Shown here piece by piece: positions 17,544 through 26,621 of a stretch of DNA of 64,000 nt. Source of the DNA: Cloacibacillus sp. GTDB lineage: Bacteria > Synergistota > Synergistia > Synergistales > Synergistaceae. The stretch spans positions 27,763-91,762 of the forward strand of contig NZ_JAJBUX010000040.1 in the NCBI RefSeq assembly GCF_020860125.1, in the 5' to 3' direction. A program made the position numbers and the translations under genes. How positions within the stretch are numbered: the first letter of the stretch is position 1; each line of letters opens with the position of its first letter. The notes under the pieces were generated by a model. That model worked only from the letters and a program-made list of their open reading frames with translations, ran no database searches and was not told the DNA's origin.

Positions 17544-18221
17544 TTATTTTTTGATCGCCAGAAACAGACTCGAATCGTCCACCTCAAATATTTGCCACTC
17601 GTATCCCGCCGCGCGTCCGATCATTTCAAGTCTTTCGCGCCGGTGGGTCGTCGCGCGGAAGCCGTCTTTGCAGACGATGACGCCCTCTTTCGTCTTTTCC
17701 ATATCCAGTTCGCCGAGCAGACCCTTGGCGGCCTGCTCCCTGAACCACGCCAGCCTGCCTTCCCAGAATTTTGGATGGTAGGTGCTGAAAAGGGCGGTTC
17801 CGCCATTTTTCAGGGATTTCAGCGTCTTTATGACGAAAGCCTCCGGGTCGTCGGCCTTTACGGAGGACAGCCCGTTCTGCAGACATAATATGGCGTCGAA
17901 ACGCTCCGGCATATCAAGGCGGTGCGCGTCCATAACCAGAAGTTCGGCGTTCTTTACATCTTTGAGATAGTTTTTTCCGTAGGCGACGTTTTTCTCCGAA
18001 ATATCGATGCCGGTCACGCTTTTGACGCCGGGCGCGATCTCCCTCATGATCCGGCCATATCCGGCGGCGATTTCAAGGACGCAGTCACTCTTTTTCAGAC
18101 GGTTGTGCACGAAGCCTATCTCTCTTTCCAGATATTCGGCGACCCGCGGCAGCTCCGTCTCGTATACCTGACGCAGCCGCTCCGAATGCAGGTTTTCCGC
18201 GTAATAATTTCTATTCGCCAC
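17544..18221 (-). CDS. Class I SAM-dependent methyltransferase
   Basis: A 225-aa protein. Motif I is LEIAAGYGR (near residue 50), followed by VTGIDISEKNV (motif II acidic residue) and DAILCLQNGLSS (motif IV region). The C-terminal half ends in a beta-strand typical of the fold. The start is GTG preceded by GAGAGGTGA. It is probably the first gene of the minus-strand unit with the YciI-like and SDR genes. The methyl acceptor is unknown. Confidence 0.82.
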   Translation of the reverse strand: MANRNYYAENLHSERLRQVYETELPRVAEYLEREIGFVHNRLKKSDCVLEIAAGYGRIMREIAPGVKSVTGIDISEKNVAYGKNYLKDVKNAELLVMDAHRLDMPERFDAILCLQNGLSSVKADDPEAFVIKTLKSLKNGGTALFSTYHPKFWEGRLAWFREQAAKGLLGELDMEKTKEGVIVCKDGFRATTHRRERLEMIGRAAGYEWQIFEVDDSSLFLAIKK

Positions 18222-18306
18222 GCTGTCACATCACCTCTCAAAAGCTATTTTCTCATCGTCTACGGCTGTCCGCCGCGGCTTCGCCGTAACGGGCGCGATA
18301 TAAGGA

Positions 18307-18338
18307 GGGGCTGGGCTCCGCTATGTGAGCCCGGCCCC
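18307..18338 (-). terminator. Hairpin downstream of hutU
   Basis: An 11-bp perfect stem (GGGGCTGGGCT / AGCCCGGCCCC) with a 10-nt loop lies 13 bp beyond the hutU stop. No U tract follows on the minus strand, so it may be a processing or pause hairpin rather than a full terminator. Confidence 0.45.
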
Positions 18339-18350
18339 CGCCGATGTATC

Positions 18351-20369
18351 TCAGTGTTTTGTCACAAGCTCCGTAAGAAACGCTTCGTCCGCGAGATAGG
18401 GCAGAGTGATATGCTGTCCCGTGCGGCTGCCGTTGAAGGAGGCCGAGACCTCAAGCGCGCCGTCGTTCCTCGCCCAGGCGCGTCTGGCGACGCCGCTCAT
18501 CACGTCCCAGTTCATCGCGCTCTTTATCGTTTCGTCGACACGGTAGGAGCCGTCGAGCACGAGGCCGAAGCCGCCGTTGATCGCCCTTCCTATTCCCACT
18601 CCGCCGCCGTTGTGGAGCGCGACGAGGCTCATGCCGCGCGCGGCGTTGCCGGCGTAGCAGAGCGTCGCCATGTCGGCCATAATGTTGCTGCCGTCTTTGA
18701 TGTTCGCCGTCTCCCGGTAGGGGGAGTCGGTGCCCGATACGTCGTGGTGGTCGCGTCCGAGCATTACGGGGCCGATCTCGCCGTTTCTCACCATCTCGTT
18801 GAATTTAAGGGCGATACGGATGCGCCCTTCGGCGTCCTGATAGAGGATGCGGCACTGGGTGCCGACGACGAGTTTGTTTTTCTCCGCGTCGCGTATCCAG
18901 GTCCAGTTGTCGCGGTCCTGGAAACGCCTGTCGGGATCGATGCAGTCCATCGCCGCCATGTCGGTCTTGTGCAGATCCTGCGGATCTCTCGAGAGACAGC
19001 ACCAGCGGAATGGGCCGTAGCCGTAGTCGAAGAGGAGCGGTCCCATGATGTCTTCGACGTAGCTCGGGAAGATGAAGCCGTCGTGCGTGTCCTTGCCGTT
19101 CTTCGCCACCTCCGTAACTCCCGCGTCGTAGATGGCGCGCAGGAAGGAGTTGCCGTAGTCGAAGAAATAGCTGCCGCGGTCGACGAGGATCTTTATCAGC
19201 TCAAAATGTTTGCGGAGCGAGCTGTCGACGAGCCCTCTGTATTTTTCCGGCTCCTCTTTCAGCAGCCTGGTATGCTCTTCAAAGGTTACGCCGCAGGGGC
19301 AGTATCCGCCGTCATAGGCGGCGTGGCAGCTGGTCTGGTCCGAGAGCAGGTCGATGGTGATATCGTGGTCGACGGCGTACTGGAGGAGATCGACGATATT
19401 GCCGTGGAAGGCGATCGAATCGACCTCGCCGCTGTCCATCTCATCTTTAGCCATTTTGAAGGCCTCTTCCGGGGTTTTGGCGATCTTTCTCACCCAGCCC
19501 TGTTCGTGGCGCGTCTCTATCCGCGACCAGTCCACCTCGGCGGTGATCGAGACACAGCCGGCAATGTCCGCCGCCTTCGGCTGCGCGCCGCTCATGCCGC
19601 CGAGCCCCGAGGTGACGTAGAGACGTCCCTTCAGGCCGTCGCCGCCCTCGCCGAACTTGATGCGTCCCGCGTTGAGGATGGTGTTATAGGTGCCGTGGAC
19701 GATGCCCTGCGGCCCGATGTACATCCAGCCGCCCGCGGTCATCTGCCCGTAGTTGGAGACGCCGAGCTGCATCGCGCGGTGCCACTCCTCCTGGTTGTCG
19801 AAGATGCCGACCATCAGGCCGTTGGTGAGCATCACGCGCGGCGCGGTGGGGGAGGATTTAAAGAGGCCGAGCGGGTGTCCCGACTCAAGGACGAGGGTCT
19901 GGTCCGGCGTCAGGATCTCAAGGTACTTCTTTATCAGAAGATACTGCATCCAGTTCTGGCAGACCTGCCCGGTCTCGCCGTAGGTGACAAGCTCGTAGGG
20001 ATAGAGGGCGACGTCGAAGTCGAGGTTGTTGTCGATCATCACCTGAAAGGCCTTGCCCTCGATGCAGCCGCTCTTGTATTCGCCGATGGGTTTGCCGCAG
20101 AGCTTTCCCTCCGGACGGAAACGGTAGCCGTAGATACGTCCGCGCGTGCGCAACTCCTCGAGAAATTCGGGGGCGATCTCCGCGTGATACTCTTCGGGGA
20201 TATAGCACAGGGCGTTTTTCAGCGCAAGCACCGTCTCTTTTTCGTTCAGCGTGTAGACGCGGTTCGGCGCGCGGCGGTACTGCGGGTCAAACTCCTTTTT
20301 GGTCGGCAGTCCGTTGGGAAATTCCAGCCTGACCTTCATTGCGTTTTCGAGCGATCTGTTGTCCATCAT
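18351..20369 (-). CDS. hutU: Urocanate hydratase
   Basis: A 672-aa urocanase, which hydrates urocanate to 4-imidazolone-5-propionate in histidine degradation using tightly bound NAD+ as an electrophile. Family hallmarks: SGHPLGLF, ANGLMVG-like TNGLMVGIF, QMTAGGWMYIGPQGI and the NAD-binding GLGGMSGAQ near residue 255. The protein is about 110 residues longer than the usual 550-560-aa enzyme; a longer form with FRWCCLSRDPQDL in the C-terminal half appears to exist in anaerobes, so this is probably a subtype and not a fusion. ATG follows AGGAGGAGA. No other hut gene is nearby; the divergent neighbour encodes a large SARP-type regulator. Confidence 0.92.
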   Translation of the reverse strand: MMDNRSLENAMKVRLEFPNGLPTKKEFDPQYRRAPNRVYTLNEKETVLALKNALCYIPEEYHAEIAPEFLEELRTRGRIYGYRFRPEGKLCGKPIGEYKSGCIEGKAFQVMIDNNLDFDVALYPYELVTYGETGQVCQNWMQYLLIKKYLEILTPDQTLVLESGHPLGLFKSSPTAPRVMLTNGLMVGIFDNQEEWHRAMQLGVSNYGQMTAGGWMYIGPQGIVHGTYNTILNAGRIKFGEGGDGLKGRLYVTSGLGGMSGAQPKAADIAGCVSITAEVDWSRIETRHEQGWVRKIAKTPEEAFKMAKDEMDSGEVDSIAFHGNIVDLLQYAVDHDITIDLLSDQTSCHAAYDGGYCPCGVTFEEHTRLLKEEPEKYRGLVDSSLRKHFELIKILVDRGSYFFDYGNSFLRAIYDAGVTEVAKNGKDTHDGFIFPSYVEDIMGPLLFDYGYGPFRWCCLSRDPQDLHKTDMAAMDCIDPDRRFQDRDNWTWIRDAEKNKLVVGTQCRILYQDAEGRIRIALKFNEMVRNGEIGPVMLGRDHHDVSGTDSPYRETANIKDGSNIMADMATLCYAGNAARGMSLVALHNGGGVGIGRAINGGFGLVLDGSYRVDETIKSAMNWDVMSGVARRAWARNDGALEVSASFNGSRTGQHITLPYLADEAFLTELVTKH

Positions 20370-20468
20370 CTCTGTCTCCTCCTGTTATTCCTCCGCGGCG
20401 GATGCGCGGAAGATTTTTGTTTTATTTTTTGTTGTTTATAATCTAGCCCCCGCGTATAAAATTTGTGT

Positions 20469-20501
20469 AAAATAAAGGGGTGGATTTTATCCCTTTATTT
20501 T
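20469..20501. promoter_or_regulatory. Inverted repeat in the hutU / SARP divergent promoter region
   Basis: Perfect 11-bp arms (AAAATAAAGGG / CCCTTTATTTT) are separated by 11 nt, so the arm centres are two helical turns apart, as expected for a dimeric regulator operator. It lies about 100 bp from each of the divergent genes. A terminator-like function on either strand is an alternative, but there is no gene ending here. Confidence 0.5.
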
Positions 20502-20607
20502 TTACGCGAAACGGGTTTTCGGCGTTTTTGACAAAATTTTTATATTCATTTGACGGCGGAAAATAAAAATTTAAGCATAAGCTAATTTAGGACGGAGGAA
20601 GGAACGG

Positions 20608-23600
20608 TTGAGTTTAAAGCTGCATCTTCTCGGCGAGGCCTATATAGAACAGGATGGCGGACGGATGGCCATGCCCTTTAAAAAGGCGGAGGCCATTCTC
20701 TTCTATCTGGCCCTTGAGGGGCGATGTCCCAAAGAGCGAGTGAAGTGCCTCTTCTGGGGAGACCGCGACGAGCGGCAGGCCTCGGGGAGTCTGCGCAACG
20801 CCCTCTATCTGCTGCGGAAGGCTCTGCCTCATAGCTTTGTATCCGAGCGCGGCTATCTCAGCCTGACGGACTTCGTCACCGATCTGGAGGAGCTGGATAT
20901 CTCAAGCGCCGCCGCCGCGATACCGCCCGCGCTCTTTGAGGAGCCTCTCTGCGGCTTTGAATCGGTTGATTCGCCTGATTTCAGCGACTGGCTTGACGGC
21001 GCGCGCCGGAGGATACGCGACGAGTCCGTTCTCCTTCTGCGGAAAAGATTGTCCTCTCTTGAGGGCGAAGAGACGGAGGATAGCCGTATGGAGCTCCTTT
21101 CGGCGCTGCTCCGTCTTGACCCCTACGACGAGGAGAGCATGGCCGGAATGATGGAGCTCTATATAAGGCGGGGAGCGGCGGTCAAGGCCCTCTCCCTCTG
21201 CAGGGCCTTCTGCGAGAGATTGGACGGTGAGCTGGGCGTGAAACCTGGGCCGCGGCTGCGGCGTTTGGCGCGGGAGCTTGCCGAGGAGACGCCGCGCGCA
21301 GATGGACGCGGCGGGCAGTATTTCTGCTGTCGTGAGAGAGAGGTACGGAAGATAATCGACCTTCTCAGCGCCGCGGGAGGGCGTACGACGCTCTTTTTCA
21401 TCCACGGCGAGGCGGGAGTGGGGAAGACCGCGCTCGTCAATTACGTCACGGAGCTTCTTGCCGGGGAGAGGGGCGAGCTCTTTACAGCCTGCCCGATGTC
21501 CGTCGGCGAGAAATTCCCCTATTCCTCGTGGAACAACATCGCCGTGCGCCTCGTCGAACGCCTGCGGGAGGAAAACCTGACGGTCGAGACGGCCGCCTTG
21601 TCCCTTCTATCGCGCCACTTTTACGGCATCTCCGACGAAGAGAGCCGCGGCACGCCGCTCATTCAGGAGTGGGACGTCTTCGCGGTGGGAAAGGTGCTTG
21701 CCGGTCTCGCGGCGCGTCTTTACAGGGGAAAGCCGCTCTTCTTTATCTTTGAGGATATGCACTGGTTTGACGAGCAGTCGCTCAGCCTGCTGCGCGTATT
21801 TCTCCCGGAGCTCCGCGTACCGGCGGCGGTCTTTATGACGAGCCGTCCCGAGAGCTCCGAACGGATGATCAAGATGATCTATAACATTAAGTCGGTTCCC
21901 GTGGGGGATTTTCTGCATATGCGCCTGCAGCCGTTCAACGGCGATGAGGTGCTGCGCTTCTGCCGAACCTTCCTCTCCGAGGAAGTTGTAAATACCAGAG
22001 GCGCGGATTACTTCATGCGCGAGAGCGAGGGGATGCCGCTGCTCCTCGCGGAAATGGTGCGGATGCTGCGCGACAACAGCGGCGCCGAGTGCCGCGACGG
22101 CCTGCGCGGGCTGATCATGAGCCGGATGGACGAACTCGAGCCGCTCCAGCGCGAAATGCTTTCGGCGCTCTCGGTCTTCGGCGCTCCCGCCGCGATAGAG
22201 GATATCGCCATGCTTCTTGAGGCGGAGATGGAGCAGATAAGCTCCGCGGCGGAGGAGCTGCTGCGCCGCGGCTTGATCTGCGAGGTGAAGGAGAACGACG
22301 ACTACGGCGTTGACTTTCTCCATGTCAACGTGCGCGAGTGCGTCTACAATGCCATTCCCGGTTTTAAGAGAAAGCAGCTGCACCGACGTATCGCCGGTAT
22401 CCTGAAGCGCCACTATTCGCCGCATATATGGAGCCCGGCGCTCTCCGTGATGCTGTGCCACCACCACAGCATGGCCGGTGAAAAGAAGGCGGTGCTCGAG
22501 CAGCATTTGCAGGAGATGAGCTTTCATATAAATCTTAATCATATTCTCTTTCCGATGATACGGGACGCCGTCCTGCTCAAATGTTCGCTTCCCTTCAGCG
22601 ACAGGGAGGAGACGGAGGCGAAGTTCCGCCGCATAGGCGAGATACTGCAGAGTTGCGGCGTGGAGGAGATATCGGATGAATCGGAGCTGCGCCGCCTGGA
22701 GGCCTCCTATCTCGAAATGTACGGCGGCTATAAGATCAACTGGGGCGAATACGAACAGGGGCGGCGCCTGACGGACTCCGCGCTGGAGATCGCCGGCGCG
22801 GACGGCTTTGACGAGATCGCCATGCACTGCCTGGAAGATATCGCGCACCACTATCTGCAGACCGACAGGAGCAGGGAGCTCTCGGAAACGGGAGAGAGGA
22901 TACTTGCCCTTGCGCGGCGGCTGCAAAAGGAGAACCATGTCGGCCTCGCCCTGCGGCTGATCGGCATGGCCAGCCTTATCGATGGGAACTACGAGAGGGC
23001 GGAGGAGATATTCCGCGAATCCATAGCGGTATTCGAGGGGTTGGAGCTTACCGGAAAGTTTTACACTCTGAGCCTGCTCGCGCCTCACTGCTATATCGGC
23101 GAGATGCGCCAGTGGCGCGGGGAGAGCGCCTACGCGATGGCGCAGTTTGAATACTGTATCGAACGCTGCCGCGGGGCGAAGCTCTTCTGGGGCCGCAGCC
23201 ATTTCTGCGCCCACGCGGCGGATACGGCCATTGACCTTGGCGACTGGCAGCTCGCCGCCCGCCATATAGACGACGGCGTCTCCCTCTTTGAGAGCTCGCG
23301 GGGCGGCCACTGCAGCTCGCTTCTCTACAGCCTCAAAGCGATCTGCGACGCGCGGCGAGGAGATTTTGACGAGGCGGCGGCCTCTCTGAAAAAGGCCGAT
23401 TTTCTCTCCGCGATCGGCAAAAAGAGCTGGTGCGCCGCGCAGTATATGGCAAAGGGCTGGGTAGGCAGGCTCGCGGCGTTGTCATCCGCCGCGGTGAACG
23501 GCTGCCTTGACCGGCCGTGGGAAGACTACGCCCGCGCGGCAGTCAAACTCTACGGCGGCTTTGGCGCGGAGTTCCGCGCGGAGCGTATCAGAAAAGAGTT

Positions 23601-23610
23601 CGGGCTTTAG
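20608..23610 (+). CDS. SARP/BTAD-type transcriptional activator with AAA ATPase and TPR-like C-terminus
   Basis: A 1000-aa signal-transduction protein. Residues 1-90 form an OmpR-like winged helix (LKLHLLGEAYIEQDGG, ASGSLRNALYLLRKAL). Residues 95-235 form the helical bacterial transcriptional activation domain (LRLDPYDEESMAGMMELYIR). From about 245 a STAND/AAA ATPase follows, with Walker A GEAGVGKTA (267-275) and Walker B LFFIFEDMHWFD (near 377). The last 350 residues are helical repeats (TPR-like) that would sense the signal. The start is TTG after GGAGGAAGG. It is divergent from hutU across 238 bp with a symmetric inverted repeat, so it may control histidine/urocanate breakdown. Confidence 0.85.
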   Translation: MSLKLHLLGEAYIEQDGGRMAMPFKKAEAILFYLALEGRCPKERVKCLFWGDRDERQASGSLRNALYLLRKALPHSFVSERGYLSLTDFVTDLEELDISSAAAAIPPALFEEPLCGFESVDSPDFSDWLDGARRRIRDESVLLLRKRLSSLEGEETEDSRMELLSALLRLDPYDEESMAGMMELYIRRGAAVKALSLCRAFCERLDGELGVKPGPRLRRLARELAEETPRADGRGGQYFCCREREVRKIIDLLSAAGGRTTLFFIHGEAGVGKTALVNYVTELLAGERGELFTACPMSVGEKFPYSSWNNIAVRLVERLREENLTVETAALSLLSRHFYGISDEESRGTPLIQEWDVFAVGKVLAGLAARLYRGKPLFFIFEDMHWFDEQSLSLLRVFLPELRVPAAVFMTSRPESSERMIKMIYNIKSVPVGDFLHMRLQPFNGDEVLRFCRTFLSEEVVNTRGADYFMRESEGMPLLLAEMVRMLRDNSGAECRDGLRGLIMSRMDELEPLQREMLSALSVFGAPAAIEDIAMLLEAEMEQISSAAEELLRRGLICEVKENDDYGVDFLHVNVRECVYNAIPGFKRKQLHRRIAGILKRHYSPHIWSPALSVMLCHHHSMAGEKKAVLEQHLQEMSFHINLNHILFPMIRDAVLLKCSLPFSDREETEAKFRRIGEILQSCGVEEISDESELRRLEASYLEMYGGYKINWGEYEQGRRLTDSALEIAGADGFDEIAMHCLEDIAHHYLQTDRSRELSETGERILALARRLQKENHVGLALRLIGMASLIDGNYERAEEIFRESIAVFEGLELTGKFYTLSLLAPHCYIGEMRQWRGESAYAMAQFEYCIERCRGAKLFWGRSHFCAHAADTAIDLGDWQLAARHIDDGVSLFESSRGGHCSSLLYSLKAICDARRGDFDEAAASLKKADFLSAIGKKSWCAAQYMAKGWVGRLAALSSAAVNGCLDRPWEDYARAAVKLYGGFGAEFRAERIRKEFGL

Positions 23611-23643
23611 GGATGGGGGTACCACCCGTTTAGCGGGACTAAA

Positions 23644-24861
23644 CTACCTCTTCGCGAGCCACTCGGCGGCGCAGTTGGCGAGGATGGCGCTGCCCTTCCA
23701 GAAAACGGACTCGTCCAGAATCATCGTTGGATTGTGCAGCGGCGCCGCGCTCCTCTTACCCGCGCCGAGCCAGAGGAACATCGAAGGTATACGCTGCGAG
23801 ATATAGCCGAAATCCTCGGTGCCGGCCATCGGTTTGCTCTCCTCGCGGACGTTTTCAGCGCCCGCGGCCTCGTTTATAAAGGGCAGCAGTTCGCCGCACA
23901 GCTCCGGTGAGTTATAAGTCAGCGGACAATAGAAGATATTCATTTCGTAATCTCCCCGCCAGGCCTTGACGATGTGTTCTATCATCTCGGGAATGCGCTT
24001 GGCCAGATGGTCGCGTATCTCCATATTGAAGGTGCGCACGCCGATCTGCATCTCCGCGCCGTCGGGAATGATATTCGCCGCGCTTCCGCCCGCCAGTCTG
24101 CCGATGGTCAGCGCGACGGTCTCGCGCGGGTCTGTCTCGCGTCCGGGAAGAAGATTCAGCGCCGTATAGAGCTGGTTCGCGATCATCACGGGGTCTACCG
24201 TCAGGTGCGGCGCGGAGCTGTGACCTCCCTGTCCCCTGATCTTCACGATAAAGGTGTCGTAGGAGGACGAGGCGGCGCCCTTTACATAGCCGACGGTGCC
24301 CGCCTCCGCGTCGGACATCACATGCAGCGCGAGCGCGGCGTCGGGGTTGGGTCCCTCCAGCAGGCCGTCGTTTATCATCAGCCGCGAGCCGCAGCCGAAC
24401 TCCTCGCCGGGCTGGAACATCAGCTTGACCGTCCCTTTGAGCGAGGCTTCGTTCTCCTTCAATATCCGCGCCGCGCCGAGCAGCATTGCGCTGTGCGAGT
24501 CGTGGCCGCAGGTGTGGGCTAAGCCGTTGACGGAGGCGAAATCCAGGCCGCTCTTTTCCTCCATTGGCAGGGCGTCCATGTCCGCCCTCAGCAGGATGCA
24601 GGGGGCGCCGTTGCCGATCGTCGCCGTCACCCCGGTGCAGCCGTCGATGCCGCCGAATCCAGCCGCGGCGAAGTTTTCCCTAGTCTCGTGGTCGAGAACG
24701 CCGCAGTCTCGGTATTCGACGCCCATTTCGTCAAGACGCCTTTTGATATAGGCCGCCGTCTTTGGCAGATAGAAGCCGATCTCCGGCTCTTTGTGTATCG
24801 CCCGCCTGTCGGCGGCGATAACCTCTTCGATCTCATGCGCGCGTTCGATTATATTTTTCAT
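23644..24861 (-). CDS. M20-family amidohydrolase (aminoacylase/carboxypeptidase-like)
   Basis: The 405-aa product starts at the ATG at 24861, whose first base is also the last base of the upstream stop codon (TAATG overlap). An in-frame extension into the neighbour is not real. M20D motifs: HKEPEIGFYLPKTA, THTCGHDSHSAMLLGAARIL (metal-binding Cys/His and Asp), PGEEFGCGSR (metal/base Glu), QGGHSSAPH and MAGTEDFGYIS. Such enzymes remove acyl groups from N-acyl amino acids, p-aminobenzoyl-glutamate or short peptides. Coupling to a YfcC carrier suggests that the carrier imports its substrate or exports its product. Confidence 0.9.
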   Translation of the reverse strand: MKNIIERAHEIEEVIAADRRAIHKEPEIGFYLPKTAAYIKRRLDEMGVEYRDCGVLDHETRENFAAAGFGGIDGCTGVTATIGNGAPCILLRADMDALPMEEKSGLDFASVNGLAHTCGHDSHSAMLLGAARILKENEASLKGTVKLMFQPGEEFGCGSRLMINDGLLEGPNPDAALALHVMSDAEAGTVGYVKGAASSSYDTFIVKIRGQGGHSSAPHLTVDPVMIANQLYTALNLLPGRETDPRETVALTIGRLAGGSAANIIPDGAEMQIGVRTFNMEIRDHLAKRIPEMIEHIVKAWRGDYEMNIFYCPLTYNSPELCGELLPFINEAAGAENVREESKPMAGTEDFGYISQRIPSMFLWLGAGKRSAAPLHNPTMILDESVFWKGSAILANCAAEWLAKR

Positions 24862-26279
24862 TAAAATGGCCCCAATCCTATATAGTTTGCGGTGAGTATT
24901 AAAACGAATCCTGCCGTTATGAGCGCGGCGAATATCTTCCAGGAAAAGCGGAGCCAGTCGGCGTATTCGATGCCGCAGACGGAGAGCGCGACGAGCGCGC
25001 CGCAGGGCCAAAGGTAATTCGTGAAGCCGTCGCCGTACTGGAAGGAGAGCACCATCACCTGCTGGTTGATGCCGAGCAGCTTACCCAGCGGGCTGAGGAT
25101 CGGCATCATCATCACCGCCTTGCCGCTTCCCGAGACGATGAAAAAGTTAAATCCCGTCACCGCGAAGTATATCAGAAGCAGTGTCGTCACGGGGCTTTTG
25201 CCCGCGAGAGAGGAACCGGCGGCGTTGACCACCGTGTCGATGATCTTTGCCTGGTTCATGAGGATCATCACCGCCCGCGCGAGGCCGATCGCCAGCGCCG
25301 CGGGCAGCATTCTCTGCACGCCGAAGATGATCTCTCCCATCGCCCCGCTTGGGGAGATACGGAAAATGATTATCAGCAGCGCCGCGTACATCAGGTATAT
25401 CGCCGCTATCTGCGGCAGATGCCAGCCCCACTTGAGCGCGCCGAGCCCCTGGAAGACGAAGAGAAGGAAGAGTCCCAGCAGCGCGAGCCTGTGGCGGGCG
25501 CCGAGCTGGACATGCTCGCCGGCCGCCGCCTTGCAGTCCTGTGTCATATATTCATCTTTGAGGACGCTCTTCGCTGGATCTTTCCTTATCTCATGGCAGT
25601 AGTGGAGGAGATAGGCGAGGGTAATGAGGTAAAAGACGGCCAGCGCGCAGAGACGAAATTCGATGCCGGAGAAGAGGGGCAGACCGACGATTATCTGCGT
25701 GATGCCGGTCGTGAAGAGATTTATCAGGCCGGAGGAAAAACCGACGCACATGCCGAGAATCGCCGTGGCCGCGCCCGCCATGCGGTCGTAGCCGAGGGCC
25801 ATCACCACCGAGATAGCGAGCGGAAAGAAGGGCATGCCGCCCTCGCCGAAGCCGATGGCTCCCATCACGGTGAAGATCGTCATCAGCACGACGATCACCG
25901 CGAGCTCTTTACCGGCGGAGATCTCCAGTATCTTATGGATGCCCGCCGCGATCGTCCCGGTACTCTCGATCAGCGCGATCACGCCCGCGATCAGCAGCAG
26001 CGAGATGACGATGTCTCCCGACTGGACGATGCCGTCGTGGATGGATTGGAAAAAGGCCAGCGGCGTGATATGGCCGCTCTTTTCAATGTAGTGGAAATCC
26101 GAGGGATCAACGATCATCTGCTTTGTCACTGGGTCCTGCACGCGGCCGAACTCACCGCTGGGGACGATCCACGAGAGCAGTACGACGATGAGCATGATGA
26201 TGATAAAGATGATATAGACGTGAGGCAGTTTGAATGGTTTACGGGCGTTTTCCATATTTTGCATCTTCCTCTCTTCCAT
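24861..26279 (-). CDS. YfcC-family C4-dicarboxylate/amino-acid carrier
   Basis: A hydrophobic protein of about 472 aa with ten or more membrane segments. FKLPHVYIIFIIIMLIVVL followed by SWIVPSGEFGR is the hallmark N-terminus of the YfcC/ArcD2-like family; GEGGMPFFPLAI, FSSGLINLFTT and FIVSGSGKAVMMMPILSPLG recur in it. Members are thought to exchange basic amino acids, peptides or dicarboxylates. I chose the ATG at 26279, one base after the stop of a small upstream ORF (TGATATG), which implies translational coupling. In-frame ATGs at 26264 and 26255 remain possible. A TTG further upstream lacks a ribosome site. Confidence 0.82.
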   Translation of the reverse strand: MEERKMQNMENARKPFKLPHVYIIFIIIMLIVVLLSWIVPSGEFGRVQDPVTKQMIVDPSDFHYIEKSGHITPLAFFQSIHDGIVQSGDIVISLLLIAGVIALIESTGTIAAGIHKILEISAGKELAVIVVLMTIFTVMGAIGFGEGGMPFFPLAISVVMALGYDRMAGAATAILGMCVGFSSGLINLFTTGITQIIVGLPLFSGIEFRLCALAVFYLITLAYLLHYCHEIRKDPAKSVLKDEYMTQDCKAAAGEHVQLGARHRLALLGLFLLFVFQGLGALKWGWHLPQIAAIYLMYAALLIIIFRISPSGAMGEIIFGVQRMLPAALAIGLARAVMILMNQAKIIDTVVNAAGSSLAGKSPVTTLLLIYFAVTGFNFFIVSGSGKAVMMMPILSPLGKLLGINQQVMVLSFQYGDGFTNYLWPCGALVALSVCGIEYADWLRFSWKIFAALITAGFVLILTANYIGLGPF

Positions 26280-26280
26280 A

Positions 26281-26397
26281 TCAGAGGGCGAAAGGTCCCT
26301 GTACGGCGCAGCGCGCCGCGTCAAAACACTTTTCCGCAAACCTCTCGCTTTTCAGTGAGCACAGCAGCAACAGCGGCCGGAGGCCGATATCTCTCAT
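26281..26397 (-). CDS. Small 38-codon ORF upstream of and coupled to the YfcC carrier gene
   Basis: An ATG at 26397 is preceded by a near-perfect AAGGAGG with 8-nt spacing, whereas the carrier gene itself has no good ribosome site. The 38-residue product begins MRDIGLRPLLLLC and contains three Cys and several Arg/Lys. It ends in TGA with one base between it and the carrier ATG. I recognise no family. It could be a leader peptide setting translation of the carrier, or a small protein. Alternatively, the ribosome site marks an older start of the carrier that was displaced by a frameshift. Confidence 0.5.
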   Translation of the reverse strand: MRDIGLRPLLLLCSLKSERFAEKCFDAARCAVQGPFAL

Positions 26398-26560
26398 TAT
26401 ATATTCCTCCTTTTTGTAACGTTGTGTTTTAACTATACAGGAGTTTTTGGAATTTTCAAAGATTATATCTTCTAATAATTAAGGATTTTGTAGGGTAAAT
26501 GGATAATTGTTTTATAAAATATAGTATGTTTTTCGCCGTTTTTGACTTAAGGCGAAACAA

Positions 26561-26604
26561 AAGAGGCAGGCGGCCCCGCATTTCGCGGAGACCGCCTGCC
26601 TCTT
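26561..26604 (-). terminator. Rho-independent terminator after ygeW
   Basis: A 13-bp perfect stem (AAGAGGCAGGCGG / CCGCCTGCCTCTT) lies just beyond the ygeW stop. On the minus strand it is followed by TTGTTTC, giving a moderate U tract. It separates the purine genes from the YfcC/M20 unit. Confidence 0.82.
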
Positions 26605-26621
26605 GAGGAAGGATCTGTTTT

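Noticed and set aside
17922..20441. An 839-codon open frame on the plus strand opposite hutU
   Set aside because: It is the antisense shadow of a clearly conserved urocanase in G+C-rich DNA, with His/Val/Asp/Arg-rich composition and no motifs.
21607..23310. A 567-codon minus-strand open frame opposite the SARP regulator
   Set aside because: Shadow of a well-supported coding frame; no ribosome site or recognisable domain.
24862..25011. N-terminal extension of the M20 amidohydrolase
   Set aside because: It would overlap the carrier gene by 150 bp; the ATG at 24861 in a TAATG overlap fits the family N-terminus.
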